This document shows, piece by piece, positions 16,897 through 24,091 of a stretch of 64,000 nt of DNA. Position numbers and translations under genes: made by a program. This DNA comes from Janibacter terrae NBRC 107853 (GTDB lineage: Bacteria > Actinomycetota > Actinomycetes > Actinomycetales > Dermatophilaceae), in the NCBI RefSeq assembly GCF_001591405.1, contig NZ_BCUV01000010.1, positions 62,001 through 126,000 of the forward strand, given 5' to 3'. The notes below the pieces were generated by a model that was not told the DNA's origin, made no database searches, and worked only from the letters and a program-made list of their open reading frames with translations. Every line of letters begins with the position of its first letter. The stretch's first letter is position 1.

Positions 16897-17750
16897 GGTG
16901 AGGGGTCAGGGAAGGGGAGCCATGCCCAGTCGGTCTCGGATGGCAGTCGAAGGTAGAGCTTGCCGCGGTGCGAGAGTTCCAGATGAGTAAGGACGATCAG
17001 GCTTGAGCCGACAAGGTCCTCCAGTGTCGCGGCTCCGGTGCCGTCGAGGAAGTGCTGGACCGAGGGGGCCGAGACGACGACGCTCGCGGTCCCCGGCGGC
17101 CCGAAGTTCAGCCACAGCCCGGTCTCGGTGTCACCGGTGCTGATGATCGTTCCCCAGTACCCGCCGCGGGTGTCATCGCGTTCTGCGTGATCGGTGGTGA
17201 GGTTGGCGATCTCGTGGAAGAAGTCGCGGTCGCTGATCGCCAGGTCTGGCCACGTGTGAAGGCGGACCTTGCGCCCGGCGCGGGCGAAGTCGGGTGAGCG
17301 GCGCAGCTCTCGGAGGATGGGTCGAAGCCTCTTGGAGCTGCGGGCTCGGCGCGGGCCGTCGTCGTCGCCGCGCGTGTGTCGAGGGGTCGGCGTCGGCCTT
17401 GAGTAGTCCTCGGTCGGGTCGTGGTGCTGACCTGTCGGGACGCTCGAGGTGCGGGTGTCGATGATCAGCTCCTCGCCGAGGTTGAGCATCTCGGTGAGTT
17501 CTTCGTCGAGTCCGTTGCCGGCAGTAGGTGGGCCCGGCGCTGCTGCGTCGCAGCCGACGCGGTGGGAGGTGGAGCCGAAGTGCGCGGCACGACCGTCGCG
17601 CGAGCGCCGCCGGTAGAAGGACCGGGCCGCGCAGTTCTGGCCCGGGCAGATCAGGTGGCGGCGCTTCTCCCCGAGGTCTTGCTCGTTCAGGTGGGAGAAC
17701 TGCAGGGCTGAGTACGTCGTGTCGTCCAGGGTGCAGTGGGCGGTGTGCAT
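16893..17750 (-). CDS. Unknown protein with N-terminal CoiA-like zinc-binding motif
   Basis: A 285-aa protein. Near residues 33-68 the pattern CPGQNC, then HFGSTSHRVGC, recalls the Cys/His zinc-binding N-terminus of CoiA-like proteins found on plasmids and integrative elements. The middle is charged and low-complexity (RPTPTPRHTRGDDDG). The C-terminal 110 residues look like an ordered alpha/beta domain. It overlaps its downstream partner (16114-16896) by 4 bp and starts 9 bp after the AAA ATPase stop, so the three form one minus-strand operon. Function unknown. Confidence 0.6.
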   Translation of the reverse strand: MHTAHCTLDDTTYSALQFSHLNEQDLGEKRRHLICPGQNCAARSFYRRRSRDGRAAHFGSTSHRVGCDAAAPGPPTAGNGLDEELTEMLNLGEELIIDTRTSSVPTGQHHDPTEDYSRPTPTPRHTRGDDDGPRRARSSKRLRPILRELRRSPDFARAGRKVRLHTWPDLAISDRDFFHEIANLTTDHAERDDTRGGYWGTIISTGDTETGLWLNFGPPGTASVVVSAPSVQHFLDGTGAATLEDLVGSSLIVLTHLELSHRGKLYLRLPSETDWAWLPFPDPSP

Positions 17751-17759
17751 GGCATCGCC

Positions 17760-18935
17760 TCAGGTGGGCTGGCGGGTGATGAAGTCGGCCATGCGGGGGA
17801 CGGTGAAGGCGATTCGTCCGTGCTCCGGGGCGTAGATCAAGCCCTTGCTGATCAGGTTGGCCCGGACGGGCCCCAGGGAGGTGGGTTTCTTGCCTAGGCG
17901 CTTGGCGACCTCGCCGGAGCTGCTGCCGCTGTCGCCGTCGACGGCCATGGCCTGGAGGTACTCGCGCTCTTTGGGTGTGGCACGTTCCCACCGGACGCGG
18001 AAGAAGCCGTTGTCCAGGTCGCGCAGGGCGAGCATCCCACCCGCGTGGGCGTCAGCGAAGGTGATCATGTCGCCGGCGTCGTCGGCCTGCTCCCAGGAGG
18101 ACTGGCCGTACTCCTGCAGGAAGTAGGGGTAGCCGCCGGTGGCGTCGATGACGTGCATGACGGCGTCGTCATCCCAGGAGACCTGCTGGTCGCGGGCTGG
18201 GTCGACGATCGCCGCTCGGGCGTCGTGACCGGCGAGCTCTCGCACCGGGTGGTAGGAGAAGAGCCGCTCGGAGTAGGACTTCGCCTCGGCGAGCTGCACG
18301 GGCAGGCTCGGCAGTCCGGCCAGCGCGAGCAGCACCGGCCAGTTGCGCTGGGAGGCCATGTGCGCGATCGAGCACAGGGCGGTGAGTTCCTCGGTGCTCA
18401 GGTCCTGGGCCTCGTCGATGAGCAGGGCCAGGCCAACCCCTTCGTCGCCGGCCGCCGATGAGATATCGCGCACGACCTTGGACAGGTCCAGGTCCAACGC
18501 GCCGGAGTTGGCGCCGCCGCCGGAGTCACCGTCGAGGTCGAGACCGAAGGTCCAGGTGCCCTCGGAGGTCACCGAGGCGTTGAAGGACAGGAAGGTCTTC
18601 AGCGCGGTGCGGATCTTTTGACCTGCGGAGGGTCGCGCGAGATCGGCCAGGGGCAGCTGCAGGGCGTCGGTGAGCATCTCGCGCAATGACTTCCCGGCGC
18701 CGGCCTCGGCGTACCCCACGATCCACCCGGCGTCCTCGGCCGCGCTCTGCAGGTCGACCAGCAGCACGGTCTTGCCGACACCGCGCAAGCCGTAGAGGAC
18801 CATCGACTGCTCGCCACGACCGGCGGCGACCCGGGCCAGTGCGGTTGCCCAGGAGGCGCGCTGCTCGTCGCGACCGACCAGGGCGGCGGGGCGTCGGCCA
18901 GCACCGGGGGAGTAGGGGTTGCTCAGTGCGTCCAT
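17760..18935 (-). CDS. AAA+ ATPase (ORC/Cdc6- or TniB-like)
   Basis: A 391-aa ATPase with Walker A LYGLRGVGKTVLL (about residues 47-59), Walker B ALLIDEAQDL, a sensor region with LALAGLPSLP, and a C-terminal winged-helix (EVAKRLGKKPTSLGPVRANLISKGL). Such ATPases occur on actinobacterial plasmids and are often annotated as ATP-binding or ORC1-like. ATG 18935 is preferred; TTG 18953 would add six residues. It heads a minus-strand operon divergent from the BTAD gene across about 230 bp. It may assist replication or act as a regulator ATPase. Confidence 0.8.
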   Translation of the reverse strand: MDALSNPYSPGAGRRPAALVGRDEQRASWATALARVAAGRGEQSMVLYGLRGVGKTVLLVDLQSAAEDAGWIVGYAEAGAGKSLREMLTDALQLPLADLARPSAGQKIRTALKTFLSFNASVTSEGTWTFGLDLDGDSGGGANSGALDLDLSKVVRDISSAAGDEGVGLALLIDEAQDLSTEELTALCSIAHMASQRNWPVLLALAGLPSLPVQLAEAKSYSERLFSYHPVRELAGHDARAAIVDPARDQQVSWDDDAVMHVIDATGGYPYFLQEYGQSSWEQADDAGDMITFADAHAGGMLALRDLDNGFFRVRWERATPKEREYLQAMAVDGDSGSSSGEVAKRLGKKPTSLGPVRANLISKGLIYAPEHGRIAFTVPRMADFITRQPT

Positions 18936-18953
18936 GGGGCCCACTTCTACCAA

Positions 18954-19144
18954 AGTATGAAGACGTATGTGGAAATCCTATAGCCATGCATAAACCTGTA
19001 AACATGCCTGTCACGCGGCAGGGCGGCTCCAAGCGCGTCGTGTGGCGAGCCCGGGCTGGGTGCATGAAGATCGACGGGCGGGGGGCGGAGGCCATGCGCC
19101 CCATTGCGCCACGTATCAGCGCGCGCTAATGTAGTGCGTAATAG
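18954..19144. promoter_or_regulatory. Divergent intergenic region
   Basis: About 190 bp separate the AAA ATPase and BTAD genes. The region is AT-richer than its surroundings (for example around 18955-19000) and contains TAATGT near 19127-19132 on the plus strand, possibly a -10 for the BTAD operon. It should hold two opposed promoters; none can be fixed by eye. Confidence 0.35.
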
Positions 19145-19168
19145 ATGGTCGGGAAGGGGGTGAGCGAG

Positions 19169-19840
19169 ATGGGGACACCGAGCGTGCGCGTCCTGGGCGA
19201 CGTGCAGATCGAAGCAGGCCAGGAGCGTCCCGCGATGTGGCGTCGGGCCCGAGAGATCATCACCTACCTCGCTCTCTTCCCAGGCAGCTCCGAGGCGGCG
19301 TTCACCGAGGCGATCTTCCCCGGGGAGATGCGCTCACCGAAGCTGCGGCAGCGCCGCAACGAGTACCTGAGAATCGCTCGCCGATGGCTGGGCGATGACG
19401 AGAACGCTCGGCCGTGGATCCCGCTGGTGGCCGAGGGCAGCTACACGCTGCGCGCTGAGGTTGACGTCGACTGGGCACGTTTCACAGCGCTCGTGGATGG
19501 CGACCCTGCTGCCAGGACCACCAAGGAGCTCCTCGCTGCGCTCGCTCTGGTCAAGGGCCGGCCCCTGACCGGGATCGAGGAAGATCACTGGGAGTGGGCC
19601 CAAGCACTCAAGACCGAGATGTGCTGGGAGATCGCCGGCGTCTCCCGCGAGCTCCTCGAGCGGGGGCAGAGAGATGGTGACCAGCTCCTCGCGTTGCGCG
19701 CTGTCGAGGTCGGTCTGCAAGCCGTGCCCGAGGACTCGAGGATGTGGGATCGTGCCATCACCATCGCCAAGGCCACCGGCGGCAGCGCCGCGGCCAACGC
19801 GATGGCCCGGCGCAGAGCCAGGGCGCTGGAGGACGAATGA
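19169..19840 (+). CDS. Stand-alone BTAD-domain regulator, paralogue of the LysM-BTAD C-terminus
   Basis: A 223-aa protein that aligns along its length with the last 240 residues of the LysM-BTAD protein: VRVLG at the start, then IFPGE, RRWLG, LTGIEEDHWEWAQ (GIDQSRWEWAQ in the paralogue). BTAD domains occur in SARP-type transcription regulators, but no OmpR-like winged helix is obvious here. ATG 19169 is chosen because GGAAGG lies 11 nt upstream; in-frame GTG 19160 and ATG 19145 are alternatives. The stop overlaps the next gene (ATGA). The shared domain suggests interaction or competition with the membrane protein. Confidence 0.7.
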   Translation: MGTPSVRVLGDVQIEAGQERPAMWRRAREIITYLALFPGSSEAAFTEAIFPGEMRSPKLRQRRNEYLRIARRWLGDDENARPWIPLVAEGSYTLRAEVDVDWARFTALVDGDPAARTTKELLAALALVKGRPLTGIEEDHWEWAQALKTEMCWEIAGVSRELLERGQRDGDQLLALRAVEVGLQAVPEDSRMWDRAITIAKATGGSAAANAMARRRARALEDE

Positions 19841-20277
19841 GCAGGAGGAGACACGTGGCGGGGACCGTCAGCCGTTTCGGCAGGGCGAGCTCGATGAGCG
19901 GTGCCGAGATGCGATCACTCGTGGAGTCGATTGGCCTGACCCGACGCGACGTGCACCGCCTGCTCGAGGTCAGCGAGTCCTCGGTCTCCCGGTGGTGGGC
20001 CGGGCAGGCCAGCATCCCCACGGGCGTGGCCGATCACGTCCACGCCTGGGTCGCCCGCAGCGCCGATCTCGTCGACGAGCTCACCAGGCAGCTCCGCGAC
20101 TCCGGCAAGGTCCCCGTTTACGTCACCGATGACGAGCTCACCGCTGTGCGACCCGACCTGGCCCCCTTCGGTGCGATGTTCCACCGCGTTGCCGCCGCAC
20201 GAGCCCTCGACGCGATCGGGCCCGAGGGGGGAACGGGCGAGGCGCCGTCGCTGACGTGGGGCACGCACCGCTCGTGA
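19837..20277 (+). CDS. Small HTH DNA-binding protein
   Basis: A 146-aa protein with a clear HTH at about residues 24-60 (LVESIGLTRRDVHRLLEVSE then SVSRWWAGQ), of the DUF1870/XRE-like type in which a Trp follows the recognition helix. It is translationally coupled to the BTAD gene upstream (ATGA) and to the next gene (GTGA overlap at 20274). Probable regulator of its own operon; target unknown. Confidence 0.65.
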   Translation: MSRRRHVAGTVSRFGRASSMSGAEMRSLVESIGLTRRDVHRLLEVSESSVSRWWAGQASIPTGVADHVHAWVARSADLVDELTRQLRDSGKVPVYVTDDELTAVRPDLAPFGAMFHRVAAARALDAIGPEGGTGEAPSLTWGTHRS

Positions 20278-20894
20278 CGATCGAGTGGCCGATGGAGCAC
20301 CTCGCGCAGGCGCGAGCCGTGCTCGACGGGATGATGTCGGTCGACTTCTACTCGATCAACCGCGCACTGAGGGGCAGCGGGTCCCTTCAGCGAGAGTGCG
20401 GGGCCTACCTGGACTGGGAGGGCTGGGAGAGCAAGCAGCAGTTCGCCGAGGCGGCTAGCTTGGCTTTCTACGACCTGTGGCGCCGGGGCGCGCTCGGCGA
20501 TCACGCCGGCCGGATCGCCTACCGCGGTTGTACCTTCGGCTCACGGGCCCTGAAACAGATGGTGCGCGACGGTTACCTCTTGGACCATGGCTACGGCTTC
20601 GCCACGCCTTGCCGGGAGGAGGCCGAGTGCCACCTCCATGATGACGAGCGCGACATCGAGGGCATCTACCCCGACGGCGACGAGGCGTTGGTCCCGGTGC
20701 TCTTCGAGATCCAGATCGGTCAGTCCTCGCTCTATCTGCCCGCGGAGGACGAACCTGACCCCTTCGACCTGCGTACGGGGTTCATGCTCGAACGCCAGAG
20801 CGGACAGTTCATCCTCGAGCGGTACTCCATGCTGAAGTTCGTCGAGGTCGCGCACGGGGACGTGGTGCATGTGCGATGTGAGCAGCGGCTCTGA
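20274..20894 (+). CDS. Conserved-looking hypothetical protein
   Basis: A 206-aa acidic protein with no motif I recognise. GTG 20274 overlaps the preceding stop; the GTG at 20256 would overlap it more. It contains an aromatic-rich N-terminal half (DFYSINRALRG, AAYLDWEGWE-like region) and a beta-rich C-terminus. It ends the backbone operon 10 bp before the inverted repeat of a truncated IS1380 copy, so IS insertion may have removed following genes. Confidence 0.55.
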   Translation: MTIEWPMEHLAQARAVLDGMMSVDFYSINRALRGSGSLQRECGAYLDWEGWESKQQFAEAASLAFYDLWRRGALGDHAGRIAYRGCTFGSRALKQMVRDGYLLDHGYGFATPCREEAECHLHDDERDIEGIYPDGDEALVPVLFEIQIGQSSLYLPAEDEPDPFDLRTGFMLERQSGQFILERYSMLKFVEVAHGDVVHVRCEQRL

Positions 20895-20904
20895 CCGGTC
20901 TTAG

Positions 20905-21267
20905 CCTCGATCCACCGATCGACTGTGTCCGGTGGGCGGCGTGGGAGAGTGAGAATGCCCTCCTGACCTGGGAAAATGCGACTTGTCTAAGGTCCGCATA
21001 ACCCGCTCAAGAAGGGCATCTCGTAGATGCAACTGTCTCACACCCCTTCAGTGGTCTCAGCGACGTTTGACGAGCCCAACCTCGTGTCAGCCGCCGGGCT
21101 GGTCCCATTGATGGCTCTGGCTCAGGAGGCCGGGCTGCGTCGGCTGGGAGATGAGCACCTGAGCGTGGCGAGGGACAAGGGGGCCAACGCGGGCCTGAAG
21201 CTTGCCTCGTTGGTGGCGGGTATGGCCGCCGGGGCGGACAGCATCGATGACATGGCCTTGCTGCGCC
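20905..21267 (+). mobile_element. 5' fragment of the IS1380-family element
   Basis: It begins with the same terminal sequence CCTCGATCCACCGATC as the intact element at 24092 and is almost identical to it up to CTGCGCC at 21267 (one difference seen near 21094). The rest of the element is missing. It retains the left inverted repeat, the leader hairpin and the first 80 or so codons of the transposase. Confidence 0.85.
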
Positions 21268-21512
21268 GGCTCGACGGCCGCCTCGCCGGCCTCGACCAAA
21301 GCCTCGTCGAACCATTGGACAAGATGGAACGGCCGCTGCGCAGGCTCGCCTCCACCACCGGACCACTGCCCGGAAGTCTGGACCGGCTCAACCGAAGCAC
21401 CGCCGTCCTCGAAGAACTCCCCGGCTACTTCGAGAACCTCCAACGGACCCTGCGGAGAGTGGAGCGGCACGTGCGTAACCTCGACGAGAAGACCGGCCCC
21501 AACATCCGCTGA
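21027..21512 (+). pseudogene. IS1380 transposase N-terminus fused in frame to the tail of another protein
   Basis: Residues 1-80 are the IS1380 transposase start; after LLR at 21267 the frame continues for 81 residues of unrelated, Leu/Arg/Glu-rich sequence (AVLEELPGYFENLQRTLRRV) ending at 21512. That tail looks like an amphipathic coiled-coil C-terminus of a lost gene. The fusion was made by the deletion or recombination that truncated the IS. A functional product is doubtful. Confidence 0.6.
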
Positions 21513-21879
21513 CCGAATGGGACCTCAACACCACGATCCGTAGTCTCCGGGCACGCCCAGGCGTTTCGCAGTGACGCGCTCGATGCAGGTGAACCGTCAG
21601 CCGTCCGAGCACCGGGGCATGCTGGACTGCGAGGAGCACGGACACCGCGGCGATCCGGACCCCCCGCGCGTGCGGGGCTCGCTCGCTCCCTTCACCCCTC
21701 GTGACCCATCGCGCAATCGGCCGCCGTCATACTCATCTGAGAGACGGCATGATTGTCGTAAGTGAGTAGCGCAGCAACACGGTGCCGGCCTTGTCACCTC
21801 AGCACGGCCGGTGATCTGGGCAGCGGACTGGATGCCGATGGCCAGACGCTGCGGCCTGCGCCGCTCCAGGCACGGAGGG
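21513..21879. other. Gap without a supported gene
   Basis: Short ORFs here have poor composition and no recognisable motif. The stretch lies between the IS1380 fusion remnant and the 3' end of the VOC gene. I see no IS terminal repeat or hairpin in it. Confidence 0.4.
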
Positions 21880-22338
21880 TCACAGACGTAGGGGACGGAT
21901 CGGGGCGAAGACCACCGAGGGGTCGGCGAGCCACTCCTCCGTGGCCATCACATCGACGTAGAGCTCGATCTCGTGCCCGTCGGGGTCGGCGATGTAGAGC
22001 GAGTGGGTGATCGTGTGGTCGCTGGCCCCCTGGATCTGCACCCCGTGCTCGGTCAGGTGACGCACGACCTCGCGCAGGTCGTCGTCGTCGTCGCCGACCT
22101 TGAGGCCGAAGTGGTACAGGCCCACACGGTGCCCCGGGGGCATCGGCGCCGCGGCCGGGCCCACCTCGATGAGCAGCAGCTCGTGGTGGGTGCGTCCGGA
22201 GGAGAACGCCGCCGCGGGGACCGGCAGGGGGACCTCCCCGCGGATCTCGTTCCACCCGAGCACGTCTCGGTAGAACCGCCGTGAGCGCTCCAGGTCGCGG
22301 ACGTAGAGCACCAGGTGGCCGAGCTCGTGGATGCGCAT
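21880..22338 (-). CDS. VOC-family (glyoxalase/extradiol dioxygenase-like) protein
   Basis: A 152-aa single-unit VOC protein: HLVLYVRDLERSRRFYRDVLG at the N-terminus (first metal-ligand His), HHELLLIEVG, VGLYHFGLKVG and DPDGHEIELYVD near the C-terminus (Glu ligand). Members include catechol 2,3-dioxygenase-like, glyoxalase I and resistance proteins; the substrate cannot be told. It is the last gene of a minus-strand set with the luciferase-family and DoxX genes, 86 bp downstream of the former. Confidence 0.8.
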   Translation of the reverse strand: MRIHELGHLVLYVRDLERSRRFYRDVLGWNEIRGEVPLPVPAAAFSSGRTHHELLLIEVGPAAAPMPPGHRVGLYHFGLKVGDDDDDLREVVRHLTEHGVQIQGASDHTITHSLYIADPDGHEIELYVDVMATEEWLADPSVVFAPIRPLRL

Positions 22339-22424
22339 GATGGATGACTCCGATCTTTGTTCGACTGGTCCGGACCCGAGTGGCCCGGATGCCGGGCACG
22401 TCGGCGCTCTGTCAGTACGGCTGG

Positions 22425-22907
22425 TCAGGCCGGGGGGTTGGTGGCGTACTCGAAGGCGGCGGTCACGATCTGGGAGACCAGCTCTGCCTCCTCCTCGTCG
22501 CGGGGTGCGTAGATCATCACCGCGCCCGAGGTGATCAGGCCGCGGCGGGCGATCGGGTGTTGCTCTGCCCAGCCTGTCTCGATTACGCGGGAGGCGACGT
22601 CGGGCGGCAGCACCAGGTGCAGTGAGTGGTCCGGGGCGGGGTGCAGGTGAGCGAACTCGGTGCCGATCATGAAGGCCTCGGGCGGGCCCTGCGCGGCGTC
22701 TTCCGGCAGGGTCAGGGCGCGCGCTCCCGGGACCGAGATCATGCTGGGGCGCCAGACCACGTCCGGCAGCTGGGCGAGCCGCTCCTCCAGGAGGCGGCGC
22801 GGCCGATCGTCGTCCGGTTGTTGATCGAGCTGAGTGTGCGGATTGCTCGGGGTAGTGCGCGGCCTGGCGCCGCCGCGGGCGGGCAGGTCGACCAGCAAGC
22901 CGGTCAC
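22425..22907 (-). CDS. Luciferase-family (DUF5519-like) protein
   Basis: A 160-aa protein starting at GTG 22907, which overlaps the DoxX stop. Residues 50-155 carry the pattern of DUF5519 proteins (VPGARALTLPED, EFAHLHPAPDHSLHL, GWAEQHPIA, MIYAPRDEEEAELV). Such proteins are usually called luciferase family or phospholipase-like and have no firm function. Residues 1-40 are disordered and polar. Confidence 0.65.
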   Translation of the reverse strand: MTGLLVDLPARGGARPRTTPSNPHTQLDQQPDDDRPRRLLEERLAQLPDVVWRPSMISVPGARALTLPEDAAQGPPEAFMIGTEFAHLHPAPDHSLHLVLPPDVASRVIETGWAEQHPIARRGLITSGAVMIYAPRDEEEAELVSQIVTAAFEYATNPPA

Positions 22908-23320
22908 AGCGTGAACACCGGGCCGAGCACGAGCAGGCCGAGCTCGTCGCCCGCGGAGGCGAAGAACGCGAACAGGGCGAGCGCGGCACCCGCGAGGGAC
23001 AGGTCCTTGAGGAACTGGGTCTGCTCGTTGGCCTTGCTCGCCGGGTCGGTCTCGCGCCAGAAGCCGTGCATCAGCACCGCCGTCGGCACCAGGAAGGCGA
23101 CCAGCAGCAGGGCACCGAGGTCGGGCCAGACCCCGACGGCCACCATGAGGCCGCCCAGGATGCTCACCGCACCAGAGAAGGGCACCATCAACCCGGCGGC
23201 CGGCACACCCTTGCTCGCCGCGTAGCCGGTCATCATCTCCCGCTGGCTGAAGTGGCCCATCCCGGCGCCCAGGAACAGTAGCGCGAAAAGGATCCGGCCG
23301 ATGAGGACCAGAGCGTCCAT
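22904..23320 (-). CDS. DoxX-family membrane protein
   Basis: A 138-aa protein with four hydrophobic helices and the DoxX pattern (LVLIGRILFALLFLGAGMGHF at the N-terminus, split here for length). DoxX proteins are small quinone-linked or redox-stress membrane proteins. It is the first gene of the minus-strand set, divergent from the HxlR regulator across 122 bp that hold a strong inverted repeat. Confidence 0.85.
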   Translation of the reverse strand: MDALVLIGRILFALLFLGAGMGHFSQREMMTGYAASKGVPAAGLMVPFSGAVSILGGLMVAVGVWPDLGALLLVAFLVPTAVLMHGFWRETDPASKANEQTQFLKDLSLAGAALALFAFFASAGDELGLLVLGPVFTL

Positions 23321-23342
23321 GAGAGCTCCTCGTATGCGAAGT

Positions 23343-23367
23343 AGTCACTTACTCTTTGTAAGTGACT
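23343..23367. promoter_or_regulatory. Operator-like perfect inverted repeat between doxX and the HxlR gene
   Basis: AGTCACTTAC (23343-23352) and GTAAGTGACT (23358-23367) are perfect complements separated by 5 nt. The site lies 23 bp upstream of the DoxX start and 76 bp upstream of the HxlR start. Size and symmetry fit a dimeric winged-helix regulator, so it is the likely HxlR operator. Confidence 0.75.
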
Positions 23368-23442
23368 CTAGGAGTATCATTCCGGGAACGGCGTTGGCAA
23401 GAGTCAAGGTCCGGCGACTCGTCGGCCGCGGAGGTTGTCTGC

Positions 23443-23814
23443 ATGGACGAGACACAGGGCTACTGTCCGGTTTTCCACCGCGCGGTCGAGTTGATCGGGC
23501 GGCGCTGGAACGGCCCGATCATCCGCGCACTCCTCGACGGAGCCGACCGCTTCGGCGAGATCCGCTCAAGAATCCCTGGGCTCACCGATCGGCTCCTCGC
23601 CCAGCGGCTCCGCGAGCTCGAGCGCGAGGGCGTGGTGGAACGCGCCTGCCCCTCCTCCTCCGCGACCACCGTGCCGCACTACACGCTGACGACCAAGGGT
23701 CACTCCCTGGCGCCGGTGATCGAGTCCATAGCCCAATGGGCTGCGGCGTGGGAGCCTCCAGGATCGACCAGCTCGGCGCAGGGCCGCAGCGTCGCGGACT
23801 CGCGACGCCGGTGA
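23443..23814 (+). CDS. HxlR-family transcriptional regulator
   Basis: A 123-aa winged-helix protein with the HxlR pattern: a Cys near the N-terminus (YCPVFHRAVELIGRRWNGPI), then FGEIRSRIPGLTDRLLAQRL and the wing (VPHYTLTTKGHSLAPVI). The N-terminal Cys often senses electrophiles or redox state. It is divergent from DoxX-luciferase-VOC, which it probably controls through the inverted repeat at 23343. ATG 23443 starts the conserved domain. Confidence 0.88.
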   Translation: MDETQGYCPVFHRAVELIGRRWNGPIIRALLDGADRFGEIRSRIPGLTDRLLAQRLRELEREGVVERACPSSSATTVPHYTLTTKGHSLAPVIESIAQWAAAWEPPGSTSSAQGRSVADSRRR

Positions 23815-24091
23815 GCTGACCGACCACGAACGCTTGTCGCGCCGAGCTCCGCGAGAAGTGGATCCGCTTAACGGGACTCCTCCTCCACCATTCGAGCCAC
23901 CGGCTCTGGAATCTCCTGAGTTTCGGGGGGACGCTTCCTGACCTGCATAAACGCGGTGTAGGGCGCCACGTCCCCCCGCCATTCGACGGTTCGGGGGGAC
24001 GGATGCGGGGACGCTGAGCCGCCACGCTGCGGCCCGTGACCAAAGTCAGCAGCGCCAGAGTGTCCGAATCGTGCGCGCTGCGGTTGCTTAT

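Noticed and set aside
22425-23348. A 307-codon frame extending the luciferase-family gene through the DoxX gene
   Set aside because: The N-terminal half is an off-frame reading of doxX; GTG 22907 overlapping the doxX stop is the natural start.
23815-24091. A gene in the gap before the IS1380 element
   Set aside because: Open frames here only extend antisense to the HxlR gene and show no motif.
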